Source: Acinetobacter wuhouensis | GTDB lineage: Bacteria; Pseudomonadota; Gammaproteobacteria; Pseudomonadales; Moraxellaceae | Length of the DNA stretch: 64,000 nucleotides | NCBI RefSeq assembly: GCF_001696605.3 | Contig: NZ_CP031716.1 | Coordinates: 372,001 to 436,000 of the forward strand | Direction: 5' to 3' | Shown here: in pieces, positions 27,137 through 35,704 of the stretch | How positions within the stretch are numbered: the stretch's first letter is position 1 | Layout: every line of letters starts with the position of its first letter | Program-made: the position numbers and the translations under genes | The notes under the pieces: model-generated | Seen by the model: the letters and a program-made list of their open reading frames with translations, nothing else | What the model was told of the DNA's origin: nothing | The model's database searches: none

Positions 27137-29032
27137 TCAGTTTTCATCATCACGAATAATATGAAAACGATCCTGCTTTTGCTGTAGTGCTTGAGTTTTC
27201 GGCTCTGGTCGCTCCAAACCTGATTCGTCCAAATCAGGGTCATCTTTGTACTGCTCTGGATTTTGGCTATCCACTTGGGTATCACTTTCAAATAGATGTT
27301 CAAGCTCTGAAATAAAATCACGGTAGCTTTCAAAGACTTTTTGTTCATCGGTAAAAATACGTTGTTGCCGTGCTAAAAGTTCTTCATCGTAATTTCTAAA
27401 CAGTTCAACGCTATTATAAGCATCTTCTTTACTGACGCCTAATTCACATAAAGCACGATAGCCCATACCCAAAGACGTTAAGTATGTTTCACGCCAGATG
27501 TGTTTAACCCCGACATCACGAAGCAAATGCATGTGATAACGGTCACGTGCGCGAACCAGTAATGTTAGGCTGGGATAATTCAATAAAATATGGCGCGCAA
27601 CATTCATTGAGTCTTCCACATCATCAATGGCAAGTACAAAAACCTTGGCTTGCTCGATGCCTGCGGAACGTAATAAATCAGGTTGTGTTACATCGCCATA
27701 ATACAATGTGCCACCATAGCGACGGACAAAATCAATTTTTTGCAGATTATTATCAATTGCGGTAAATCGAAAATGACGAATACGTGCCAAACGAGCAATG
27801 ATTTGCCCAACACGACCAAAACCTGCAACGATCAGTGCAGGGTGATCATTGGGAATTTCATCATATTGAGGTTCAGTATTTTTATTGAGTAAAGGCAAAA
27901 TCCAAGTGGAAACGACCCAAAATACAACGGGTGTAAACACCATTGATAGCGTCACAACCAATGTAATCGGTTCCATGATGGCATCTGTGAGGACTTTTTC
28001 ACTTTTGGCGACATTTAACACCACAAATGCAAATTCACCCCCTTGAGCCAAACAGGTTGCAACCATCAAGCTATTTGACCAACTCATCTTCTTCAATCGT
28101 GCAATCGCTGTCATGACGAGCATTTTGATGAGGATCAACCCTATTGCACCACCAACGATGAATAAGGGCATATCCACAATCAATGAGATTTGCGTGGTCA
28201 TTCCCACAGTCATGAAAAATAGACCGAGTAACAAGCCTTTGAAAGGTGCAATACTGGCCTCTAACTCATGACGAAACTCAGAATCTGCTAGAAGCACGCC
28301 TGTGAGGAATGCGCCAAGTGTGGTGCTAATGCCCAAAGTGTCCATGAGTAAAACCACACCGAGGACAATGAATAATCCAACAGCAGTAATCAGTTCTGTC
28401 GCGCCACTTTTTGCCACAAAGCGGAAGAAAGGGCGCATCACATAGCGGCTAAATAAAAATAACCCTGTAAATGTGGCAATGATCGCTGCGAAATAAGCAA
28501 CACCATGATGACTGGATTGACCACCTGCGAGCATTGGAATCACAGCAAGCAGTGGAATCGCCGCAATATCTTGAAAGAGTAAAATTGAAAAGGACTGCTG
28601 ACCGTGTGTGGTGTTGAGTTGTTGTTTTTCTGCAAGCAGTTGCAGTACAAATGCTGTTGATGAAAGTGCCAGTGCAAAACCAATCACAAAGCTCGCGGAA
28701 AGGCTTTGTTGCAACACGAGGAACGTGGTTCCCATGAGCACAATGCCAGTTACTATGACTTGTAAGCTTCCCATCACGAAAATCGATTGGCGCATTTCCC
28801 ACAATCGTTGAGGACGTAATTCTAAACCGATCAAGAACATCAGTAAGATTACGCCGAACTCTGCAAGGTGCATGATTTCTTCAGGATCATTGGCAATATT
28901 AAATACGCTTGGACCAAGTAATATTCCTGTAAATAAGTAACCAAGTACTGTTGCAATACCGAGTTTTTTCCCGAGCGGAACGAGAATGAGCGCGGCGCCA
29001 AGAAATAGCGTGATTTGGAGTAGCAGTGACAT
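27137..29032 (-). CDS. Kef-type cation:proton antiporter with TrkA-N domain
   Basis: A CPA2-family inner-membrane protein that in E. coli (KefB/KefC) exports K+ in exchange for H+ under electrophile stress. The N-terminal ~380 residues form about 12 membrane segments (VLGYLFTGILLGPSVF, FGVILLMFLIGLEL, ALALSSTAFVLQLLAE). A Rossmann-type RCK/TrkA-N domain follows at ~400 (ALIVAGFGRVGQIIARL, GxGxxG). The C-terminal 80 residues are acidic and Gln-rich. ATG 29032 (MSLLLQITLF) is preferred over the GTG two codons upstream. No ancillary KefF/KefG gene adjoins it, so the exact subtype is open. Confidence 0.88.
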   Translation of the reverse strand: MSLLLQITLFLGAALILVPLGKKLGIATVLGYLFTGILLGPSVFNIANDPEEIMHLAEFGVILLMFLIGLELRPQRLWEMRQSIFVMGSLQVIVTGIVLMGTTFLVLQQSLSASFVIGFALALSSTAFVLQLLAEKQQLNTTHGQQSFSILLFQDIAAIPLLAVIPMLAGGQSSHHGVAYFAAIIATFTGLFLFSRYVMRPFFRFVAKSGATELITAVGLFIVLGVVLLMDTLGISTTLGAFLTGVLLADSEFRHELEASIAPFKGLLLGLFFMTVGMTTQISLIVDMPLFIVGGAIGLILIKMLVMTAIARLKKMSWSNSLMVATCLAQGGEFAFVVLNVAKSEKVLTDAIMEPITLVVTLSMVFTPVVFWVVSTWILPLLNKNTEPQYDEIPNDHPALIVAGFGRVGQIIARLARIRHFRFTAIDNNLQKIDFVRRYGGTLYYGDVTQPDLLRSAGIEQAKVFVLAIDDVEDSMNVARHILLNYPSLTLLVRARDRYHMHLLRDVGVKHIWRETYLTSLGMGYRALCELGVSKEDAYNSVELFRNYDEELLARQQRIFTDEQKVFESYRDFISELEHLFESDTQVDSQNPEQYKDDPDLDESGLERPEPKTQALQQKQDRFHIIRDDEN

Positions 29033-29198
29033 GCACACCTGTCCTTAATTTTTTTCTTTCTAAGACAAGTGTAACTTGATTTTGTTAATAACTTTGCATT
29101 TTTTGCGTGGAGTTTATGAGACCTCAACGAAATGGATTTATTGTATCGTAGAGGTCATTGAGCTTGTGATGAATAGAAAATAAGCAATGAGAGAGGTA

Positions 29199-29822
29199 TT
29201 AAACTTTTCGTGCTCTTGCCATGAACATACGCCGTCCGACTTTTGGTAAATCTTCAGCATCAAAATAATATTTCTCAGCAAATTTAAAATTGGCATTTAA
29301 AAGTTCAAGCTCAATATTCCGATTCAAATGGCAACCATCTGCAATAACTTTTTGTACAGGTGTCAAAATATCCTGCAATTTTTTGAGCGTGTTGTTATCG
29401 TTATATTGTACATGTTCAATCAAATGAAACGTTCCATTTGGTTTTAGAACACGACGAACTTCCTGAATAGCTTGGTTTAAACCTGCAATACTGCATAAGG
29501 TCCAAGTGCTGACTATACTATCGAGTGAGTTATCTGCAAAAGGTAACTTTTCGGCACTGGCTTGAATATGTTGTACATGAAAAGGTGCTTCGGAGACACG
29601 TTTATGCGCAAGTTGGTAAACATCTCGATTGGGTTCAAGCGCGTAGAGCTGATCGACAGCTTGATAAAAAGGTAAATTCAAACCTGTACCAAAACCAATT
29701 TCCAGCACTTCACCGTGTACTTTACGCAGTAACTCTGCACGACCATCCATCATACTTGGGGTTTGCATAATTTGATTGAGTAAATGCGGGAAAATGCGTT
29801 GCTGGTAAAATTTATAGATCAT
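29199..29822 (-). CDS. SAM-dependent class I methyltransferase
   Basis: About 207 residues with a standard SAM fold: EVLEIGFGTGLNLPFYQ (motif I), LEPNRDVYQLAHKRV, ASAEKLPFADNSLDSIVSTWTLCSI and RRVLKPNGTFHLIEHVQ. The layout (short helical N-terminus then a motif I with NLPFY) resembles small phospholipid or thiol methyltransferases, but the substrate cannot be assigned. The frame can be extended to 29864 from a TTG; ATG 29822 (MIYKFYQQRIFPHLL) is a more natural start. It is a single gene, divergent from the exported protein at 30005. Confidence 0.75.
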   Translation of the reverse strand: MIYKFYQQRIFPHLLNQIMQTPSMMDGRAELLRKVHGEVLEIGFGTGLNLPFYQAVDQLYALEPNRDVYQLAHKRVSEAPFHVQHIQASAEKLPFADNSLDSIVSTWTLCSIAGLNQAIQEVRRVLKPNGTFHLIEHVQYNDNNTLKKLQDILTPVQKVIADGCHLNRNIELELLNANFKFAEKYYFDAEDLPKVGRRMFMARARKV

Positions 29823-30004
29823 CGTTTTAGACTGTTGTATTTGTATTGATTCGATTCTAACCAAAGCAAGCGTGGAATATAAGACAAAAATATGACGAAA
29901 TCGCTGTATTTTGTTACTTAATCTCGATATTTATTTTAAGTTTTTATGTGAATAATGCAGTTATATTGATGAAAAATGTACGTTGTGGTGAATAGGAGTA
30001 TGCG

Positions 30005-30595
30005 ATGAATAAAAAGTTAATCTTTGCAGGATTGTTGGCATTGAGTGCTTTTCAGGTTCATGCTTTTCAATCGACAACATCTGCACAGAAAGTTGCAATA
30101 AATCCTGCGTTCAATATCGCCAATGGTTTAGCGCCAACTGAACAGCAACAGAAAATTTCAGTATTAGAGCCATTTCGTGGTGAATTTCGTATTTTAGGCT
30201 CAAAAGAATATAACGATGATGAGCAAGCAAAGTTTTCACCGATTGATTATGCAGTAACGCGTGGTTTGTTTACTCATCCAGAAATTGCACGTCAGATTTC
30301 TATTAATCAATACGATCGTTATTTAAATTGGCAAATGGCGAAGCCACCGATTCCTGCACAGTATGCCACCCAGTTGGTGAGTAATATGCATATCATTCCT
30401 GCTAATCCAGAAATTGCTAAAGAAATCAAAAAAGTAAAACGTGGTGACTTGGTGCGTTTGACTGGTGATTTGGTTCAGGTGAATGACAAAGATTTGGTGT
30501 GGAAATCTGCACTCGATTGGAATGGCGTCGGGGATGGCGCATGTAAATTGATTCGTGTTGATTCAATTAAGTGGTTAGAAAATCAAAAACTCTAA
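30005..30595 (+). CDS. Exported protein of unknown function
   Basis: The 196-residue product has a clear signal peptide (MNKKLIFAGLLALSAFQVHA, cleavage after VHA) and is predicted periplasmic. The mature part contains VLEPFRGEFRILGSKEYNDDEQAKFSPIDYAVTRGLF and KVKRGDLVRLTGDLVQVNDKDLVWKSALDWNGVGDGACKLIRVDS. The latter has the strand pattern of a small OB- or SH3-like barrel and a conserved-looking W-x-S-x-L-x-R/N segment. I do not recognise the family. It is preceded by AATAGGAGTATGCG, a strong ribosome site, and followed 80 bp later by the chagasin-like lipoprotein in the same direction. Confidence 0.7.
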   Translation: MNKKLIFAGLLALSAFQVHAFQSTTSAQKVAINPAFNIANGLAPTEQQQKISVLEPFRGEFRILGSKEYNDDEQAKFSPIDYAVTRGLFTHPEIARQISINQYDRYLNWQMAKPPIPAQYATQLVSNMHIIPANPEIAKEIKKVKRGDLVRLTGDLVQVNDKDLVWKSALDWNGVGDGACKLIRVDSIKWLENQKL

Positions 30596-30675
30596 ATTCA
30601 AATTGAGCCAAAGCTGAGATGATGCTAAGTTATTGGCTTAATTTTAGGCAATATTTATAACAAAGAGTTTGAAGA

Positions 30676-31083
30676 ATGAAAGGTTTAGCGTGTGTGACCA
30701 TGTTGGTATTGGGTTTAGGATTGACCGCTTGTCAAAGTTCCAATGCGCCTAAGAATACGAGAACACATGAATATACGCTCAAACAAAAGTGCCCAACTTT
30801 GATGGATATGAAAGTGGGTGATGTACTTGTGTTTAATGCACCTGAAAATCCAAGCACGGGTTATCAGTGGCAATTGTTGCAACCGTTGAAAATTTTTAAA
30901 ACTGAAGAAACGTATACGCAGAATGAAGTAGAGCAGGGTGCTGTCGGTGTCGGTGGGACAAAAACTTTCCGCTTTAGTGCTGAAAAACCTGGACAGGATT
31001 ATATTGAGCTAGTTCATATTCGTGCATGGGAATCGTCTAAGCAACCTGATCAGCAATGGCGTTGTCGTATTCGAGTGTCATGA
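30676..31083 (+). CDS. Chagasin-type (I42) cysteine protease inhibitor lipoprotein
   Basis: A 135-residue lipoprotein: signal MKGLACVTMLVLGLGLTAC with lipobox LTAC and lipidated Cys19. The mature part has the three inhibitory loops of the chagasin/I42 family in order: NPSTGYQW (residues ~58-65), GVGGTKTF (~91-98) and RAW (~116-118, RPW in other members). Family members bind papain-like cysteine proteases. Here the protein would act in the periplasm or at the outer membrane. Two cysteines (39 and one near the C-terminus, in WRCRI) may form a disulfide. It is closed by a hairpin at 31111-31148. Confidence 0.82.
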   Translation: MKGLACVTMLVLGLGLTACQSSNAPKNTRTHEYTLKQKCPTLMDMKVGDVLVFNAPENPSTGYQWQLLQPLKIFKTEETYTQNEVEQGAVGVGGTKTFRFSAEKPGQDYIELVHIRAWESSKQPDQQWRCRIRVS

Positions 31084-31110
31084 TTTTTAGATAAAACATA
31101 GACAGATGTT

Positions 31111-31148
31111 AAAAAGCCCTATTTGATTATAACCAGTAGGGCTTTTTT
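31111..31148 (+). terminator. Intrinsic terminator
   Basis: AAAAAGCCCTA and TAGGGCTTTTTT flank a 15-nt loop, starting about 28 bp after the chagasin-type gene; the T-run follows on the plus strand. Confidence 0.8.
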
Positions 31149-31191
31149 AATGGATAGTCACAGGGAAAAATAGATAAATAATCTGACGAAA

Positions 31192-31713
31192 CTATGATTT
31201 TTTCTCAGTTTGATTTTTCCAATGCTGTAATTGCTTCTGAGCTTGCATATATTCGTTTATTCCTTGAACCGGTTGTTTTGCTTCTACTGATGAGTTTTCT
31301 TTGAGTTGTTTTTGCTGCGCTTCCCAAGAGCTATAGAGTAAACCTTGGATATAACGTCCTTGCTCGGTATGTAAATCTAATTCTTTGAGCATGTTGAATG
31401 CGGATTGAATATTATCCTGACGGCGACTGAGTTCAAATTCAGGGGTTAAAGAGCCATCTTGTTGCATTTTTATGATTTCATTTTCCATTTCATCACTTAA
31501 AGCTGAAAATTGATTATTGAAATTAACTAATATTTCAATATCTTGTGAATCATGTTCTGTTGCAGGGAATTCTTTGATTGGTGTTGCATCTAGTTGTTGT
31601 TCAACTTTGTTTTGTGGATCTGTTTTTGTTGCCTCTTGTTCAGGTGATTTATGACATGCACTGAGGATTAAACCAGAACAGAGTAAGGTGATGATTGGCA
31701 AAGCGGTTTTCAT
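31192..31713 (-). CDS. Lipoprotein of unknown function
   Basis: The 173-residue product has a lipoprotein signal (MKTALPIITLLCSGLILSAC, lipobox LSAC, Cys20). The remainder is hydrophilic: a disordered Gln/Asp/Thr stretch to about residue 60, then helices (DIEILVNFNNQFSALSDEMENEIIKMQQDG, LYSSWEAQQKQLKEN, MQAQKQLQHWKNQTEK). It has no recognised domain. It is likely anchored in the periplasm. It lies 33 bp after a methyltransferase gene in the same direction, so the two could be co-transcribed, though no functional link is evident. Confidence 0.7.
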   Translation of the reverse strand: MKTALPIITLLCSGLILSACHKSPEQEATKTDPQNKVEQQLDATPIKEFPATEHDSQDIEILVNFNNQFSALSDEMENEIIKMQQDGSLTPEFELSRRQDNIQSAFNMLKELDLHTEQGRYIQGLLYSSWEAQQKQLKENSSVEAKQPVQGINEYMQAQKQLQHWKNQTEKKS

Positions 31714-31746
31714 ATTGGCATCCTGAAATGATAAAATTAGGGTATC

Positions 31747-32523
31747 TTAATCTTGCTTTATAAAACTATAAACATAGGTTGTATAGGGAAAATCAATCTC
31801 ATCTTCAGCACATTTGCCTGTATATTCAAACACTATTTGTTCGAATCGTTGTTTGAGTTTAAGTTGTTCCGCATCCGACATTGCAGCGATAAAACTGGTG
31901 GAAAGTAAACGTTTACTCACGACATTTTCCACTGTACCTGTTTGTAACTGGGTAAAGGTTTTGCTACTGACCAATTCAAATAGTGATTGATCCTCAAAGA
32001 CCTGTTTCCATTGTCCACTGTGGTAACGAGGTGTGTCACCTTCCATGGTGGCGAGCAAATCTGCCAATGCTTTGACCCAATCGACATTTTCATCACGTTG
32101 ATTCCAGACCAGTCCGAGATGCCCTTGTGGTTTTAAAATACGATGAATTTCAGTGAGGGTTTCAGTATTGGCAAACCAGTGAAATGCTTGAGCGCACAAA
32201 ACAGCATCAACACTGTTACGATCTAGTGGAATTTGATCACTCTTGGCTTGAAGCGTTTGTACATCAGGATGTACTATTTTCAACTGTTCCAACATTTCTG
32301 TGACAGGTTCGACAGCTGTGACATTTGGTGTGGCTTGTTTTAGATAGGCTAAGAATTTTCCTGTGCCTGAACCTAGATCAATCGCAGTGGAATGAGGATT
32401 GAGTTTTAAGTCATCCTTTAACCAATCAACCACTGCTTGTGGATAATTTGGTCGTACTTGTTGATAAAGTTCAGCAGCAGAACTGAAACCTTTTTGAGCA
32501 GCAGGATGTAAGGAATGTGTCAT
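31747..32523 (-). CDS. SAM-dependent class I methyltransferase
   Basis: A 258-residue methyltransferase starting MTHSLHPAAQKGFSSAAELYQQVRPNYP, a beginning typical of the family that includes trans-aconitate-type methyltransferases. SAM motifs are STAIDLGSGTGKFLAYLKQ, VEPVTEMLEQL, VDAVLCAQAFHWFANTETLTEIHRILKPQGHLGLVWNQRDE. The FHWF and LVWNxRD pattern is characteristic of this subfamily. Substrate is unknown. It is divergent from the hydrolase-like gene at 32561, with only 37 bp between start codons, so their promoters overlap. Confidence 0.8.
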   Translation of the reverse strand: MTHSLHPAAQKGFSSAAELYQQVRPNYPQAVVDWLKDDLKLNPHSTAIDLGSGTGKFLAYLKQATPNVTAVEPVTEMLEQLKIVHPDVQTLQAKSDQIPLDRNSVDAVLCAQAFHWFANTETLTEIHRILKPQGHLGLVWNQRDENVDWVKALADLLATMEGDTPRYHSGQWKQVFEDQSLFELVSSKTFTQLQTGTVENVVSKRLLSTSFIAAMSDAEQLKLKQRFEQIVFEYTGKCAEDEIDFPYTTYVYSFIKQD

Positions 32524-32560
32524 ATTTTGCGCTTTTTTATCTGACCAGACTCTATAAAAT

Positions 32561-33901
32561 ATGACACTTGAAGCAATGAATAGGCAAGTGCCAATTCATT
32601 TAATTTCAGCCAATGAGAGAGCTTTGCTCGGTGTGCGAATGGATAAGCAAATAATTTTTGAAGACGAACATATCAGAGCAATCTATTTACAAGGAAGTGC
32701 CGACACACTGGTTCTGTCTTTTGGGGACTTGATCACCCGTGCCAAGGGTACGTCGATCAATGCTGAAAAGTCTTTGATGAAATATGATTATGCTGTGGTA
32801 GGCATCATGCCGAAGCAAAAATCATGGTTTCCTGCTTCAAGCATGACAGCTTTGCTTGAGCACATTACGCCAATTTTAAAACAGTATAAAAATATCGTCG
32901 GTTATGGTGGTTCGATGGGGGGCTACGCTGCAATCAAATATGCGCGTGCTTTGCAAATGAATCGTGTGGTGGCGATGGTGCCACAGTATTCAATTGATCC
33001 AACAGAAGTTGAAGATAAACGCTATACCGACTTTTATGATCCTGAGCTAAATTCAGATATGCGTATTCAGGCGAAAGATATTGTTGCTGAGTGTGAATAT
33101 ATTATTGTCTATGATCCTTATTTCGAACATGACAAAGAGCATTATTTAAAAATAAAACCGTTAATTCCTCAGTTACATACTTTGCATTTGCCTTATACAG
33201 GACATGATGCGATTGCGGTGTTGGCAAACTCTGCATTACTACACGATTTTATTGAACGTCCTTATGATCAGACTTATTTTTATAAGCAGATTCGTGAGGT
33301 GAAGAAAAACAGTAAATTTTATTATCGTAGTGTGATTGCGCATTTACTCGGAACACATAACGAAGCTTTAGGGAAAATTTTAAAAGGTTCAGATATTCAA
33401 TTAGACAGTGCTTTTTTTGATGCCAGTTTAAAGCAGACCATTACCCGTATTTTACTCACCAATAAACGTGTCGATGAGCAAGATCTACAAAAGTTAGGGA
33501 TTCAGGTTAATTTTGCCTTTGAGGATAAATCTCAACTTAAAGATAGTTATGGCAATATTCTAGTGTTCAATGTGATTACACAAAAACTGGAAAGTTATGA
33601 TCAGCAAGTGATTGATGTGAATGGTAAATACATTATTCCGCTACATGTTGAAAATAATGGATTGGCGCAGGTTGAGATTAAGAAACAAAACTATTTGATT
33701 TGTATGAATGACCGCCGTGTCACCAAGCTATTTAAACACGATGATGCTTTGTCTTTGGATATGAATCCAATCGTGATCAAAAAGACCACGGACTTTTATG
33801 TGCTGAGTTATAAAAACTTTTATATGAGTTGTGATATTCAAGGACAAGTCAGTTTTGATGATGAAAGTTTGAATGAGTTCTGTCACTTTAAGATTGCTTA
33901 A
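32561..33901 (+). CDS. Protein with alpha/beta-hydrolase-like nucleophile elbow
   Basis: A 446-residue soluble protein. Residues ~110-150 read KNIVGYGGSMGGYAAIKYARALQMNRVVAMVPQYSIDP, with GGSMGG matching the GxSxG nucleophile elbow of alpha/beta hydrolases. A later YDPYFEHDKEHY and LPYTGHDAIAVL could supply Asp and His of a triad. The C-terminal ~200 residues do not resemble any domain that I recognise (RILLTNKRVDEQDLQKLGIQ..., beta-rich end). Hydrolase domains like this occur in proteins linked to cell-surface polysaccharide loci, but no other such gene adjoins it. Possible starts are 32561 (ATG) or the ATG five codons in. Confidence 0.6.
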   Translation: MTLEAMNRQVPIHLISANERALLGVRMDKQIIFEDEHIRAIYLQGSADTLVLSFGDLITRAKGTSINAEKSLMKYDYAVVGIMPKQKSWFPASSMTALLEHITPILKQYKNIVGYGGSMGGYAAIKYARALQMNRVVAMVPQYSIDPTEVEDKRYTDFYDPELNSDMRIQAKDIVAECEYIIVYDPYFEHDKEHYLKIKPLIPQLHTLHLPYTGHDAIAVLANSALLHDFIERPYDQTYFYKQIREVKKNSKFYYRSVIAHLLGTHNEALGKILKGSDIQLDSAFFDASLKQTITRILLTNKRVDEQDLQKLGIQVNFAFEDKSQLKDSYGNILVFNVITQKLESYDQQVIDVNGKYIIPLHVENNGLAQVEIKKQNYLICMNDRRVTKLFKHDDALSLDMNPIVIKKTTDFYVLSYKNFYMSCDIQGQVSFDDESLNEFCHFKIA

Positions 33902-33924
33902 AGTGACATGTTTTAGCGTATTGT

Positions 33925-34356
33925 TTAGGTACATTGCTTGAGATAAGTGCTAGGAAATAATGACTTAAAATATTTATACCGTTTTAGCATTTCAGCATCA
34001 GTCAATGGATAAACTTCACTTGAACTTTGATAAATACCAGTAACAGCGCCTAAAGAACCTTCTTCCCCTTTCTTATAGCGATATTGGAAAGTCTTACGTG
34101 TTGCTTTATATAATGTTTGATTGTTAAAGTAATAATTGTAAATATGCTGTTGATTAGATAGGTAAAACTTAGCTTCGATTCGACAACCTTGTTCTATTCG
34201 AATGAGTTTGAAATAATTACCTTCATCAGTATGGATGTCCTCGTTATCTAAGTTATCAATAGATTGCAAAACTTTTTCACTTGCAGAAACATTTGTTGCA
34301 CATACACAAAAGCAAAGTGTAAATATGGATAGTGGTTTGAGTATTTTAAAATTCAT
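33925..34356 (-). CDS. Exported protein of unknown function
   Basis: A 143-residue protein with a signal peptide (MNFKILKPLSIFTLCFCVCATNVSA, cleavage after SA). The mature part has ASEKVLQSIDNLDNEDIHTDEGNYFKLIRIEQGCRIEAKFYLSNQQHIYNYYF, then YPLTDAEMLKRYKYFKSLFPSTYLKQCT. Two cysteines (in EQGCRIE and the C-terminal QCT) may form a disulfide. The final segment resembles the end of the lipoprotein at 39301-39684 (NDAEKVKNFELLKKNFKTANLEKCI), hinting at a shared family. It is convergent with the gene at 32561. Confidence 0.65.
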   Translation of the reverse strand: MNFKILKPLSIFTLCFCVCATNVSASEKVLQSIDNLDNEDIHTDEGNYFKLIRIEQGCRIEAKFYLSNQQHIYNYYFNNQTLYKATRKTFQYRYKKGEEGSLGAVTGIYQSSSEVYPLTDAEMLKRYKYFKSLFPSTYLKQCT

Positions 34357-34503
34357 TTTTTATGGTGATTCGACTGTGGTGCTTAGATTTTATTCAATCT
34401 AATATAAAGCCAAACCAATCGATTTAAAATAAAAAAGAGAGCACATGCACGAGCCCTCATCAATCGGAAAGTTCCTTACTTTTTTATTTATTGTTGTTAT
34501 TTC

Positions 34504-35622
34504 TCATGATTTTCCTGATTCAAATCTACGGTTAGCACGTTTGAATGTACCAAAGTCATTAAAACGCACGCCATTTTCTTTCATCACTGGGTAGCAGTCC
34601 TGTGCAATCGCTTGGCGGATATAGAACGGATCACGTACCACAAAGTGATGGATTGCATGTGTACCTGCAAAATTAAAACAGAAAGCTTGTAAAGGTTTCA
34701 TGCGCCAATCTGTCCACACTTGGCATTGCTGAACGATATTGCCATCTTCAACATCACCGTAATAATGCATATTTGAGCTGGTGAAATGTAGACTCAGTGT
34801 TCTGAGGAAATTCGGTGCAGCAATACTGACGGCATAGAACTTGGTTGTCTTATCCGCCAATTTCCATAGTTTATTTTTAGGTTGCTTTATACCAACCGCT
34901 TTCATTGCCAGTTTTGCAACTGACATTAGTAAAAAACCATGCCATAAAGCATAGTGAATATGCCCCAAAGGCGTATAACCTGATGAAACTTTGGCTTTTA
35001 ATTTTAATTTTTCAGTTTTTGTTAAGTTTTTCTGGGCATTAACATAGCGATTGGTGGTTTTCATCATGGTGATTGGGCGTAGATAAACCGCCAACATATT
35101 GTCACCAGTCATGATCAGACGTTTAAAGCCCCATTTGTCACCATTGTTAATACCACGTTCTTCAAGATCACTCTTTGTGCCAGATGACTTGTGATGATGC
35201 ATATGAATATCACGACGAATCCACGGGCTGATGGTACTTGGACGGAACATATAGACCGCACCCATCATCAAATTATGCATATTTTTATTTTTACGGAAAT
35301 ACATTTGGTGAATCAGATCATGCTCAAGTTCATGCAAGATTGACATCCAAAATGCAGAAAGTGGAACTGCCACATACCAAGGCATTTTCCCTCTAGCGTA
35401 TTGTGTTATATTGAAAATAATTCCAGTGACAGTTAGGGTTAAAATACCCAGACCAATTTGATCTTGGTGCTGAACTAACCACGGATGACGTTCACGTAAT
35501 TGATCACCGACCTCTAAAATCCCTTTACGGATTTTTTGATTGCGTAATGCATCTTCTGGATCTGCAAAAAGTTTAATTTTGCTTTGTTTTGACATTTTTA
35601 CATCGGAAAGGGGTAAATTCAT
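34504..35622 (-). CDS. Membrane-bound fatty acid desaturase/hydroxylase family protein
   Basis: The 372-residue protein has the three His clusters of the di-iron desaturase-hydroxylase superfamily: HELEHDLIHQ (~112), HMHHHKSSG (~152) and HAIHHFVV (~327). The hydrophobic segments between them would form membrane helices (LGILTLTVTGIIFNITQYA, MPWYVAVPLSAFWMSIL). Reaction and substrate are not defined by sequence alone. The start at ATG 35622 is supported by AGAGGAAA eight bases upstream; an internal MSKQSK start is also possible. It is divergent from a TetR regulator with an operator-like palindrome between them, implying regulation by it. Confidence 0.82.
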   Translation of the reverse strand: MNLPLSDVKMSKQSKIKLFADPEDALRNQKIRKGILEVGDQLRERHPWLVQHQDQIGLGILTLTVTGIIFNITQYARGKMPWYVAVPLSAFWMSILHELEHDLIHQMYFRKNKNMHNLMMGAVYMFRPSTISPWIRRDIHMHHHKSSGTKSDLEERGINNGDKWGFKRLIMTGDNMLAVYLRPITMMKTTNRYVNAQKNLTKTEKLKLKAKVSSGYTPLGHIHYALWHGFLLMSVAKLAMKAVGIKQPKNKLWKLADKTTKFYAVSIAAPNFLRTLSLHFTSSNMHYYGDVEDGNIVQQCQVWTDWRMKPLQAFCFNFAGTHAIHHFVVRDPFYIRQAIAQDCYPVMKENGVRFNDFGTFKRANRRFESGKS

Positions 35623-35670
35623 TTCCGTTTTCCTCTATATTTTTTGTATGACTGCAAGGAAGATATAAAA

Positions 35671-35684
35671 CCAACATTTGTTGG
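35671..35684. promoter_or_regulatory. Inverted repeat, likely TetR operator
   Basis: CCAACA-TT-TGTTGG is a perfect 6-bp inverted repeat in the 82-bp gap between the desaturase gene and the divergent TetR gene. Location and symmetry fit an operator used by the adjacent regulator on both promoters. Confidence 0.6.
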
Positions 35685-35704
35685 ATTTTTAAAGAGATTA
35701 GCTG

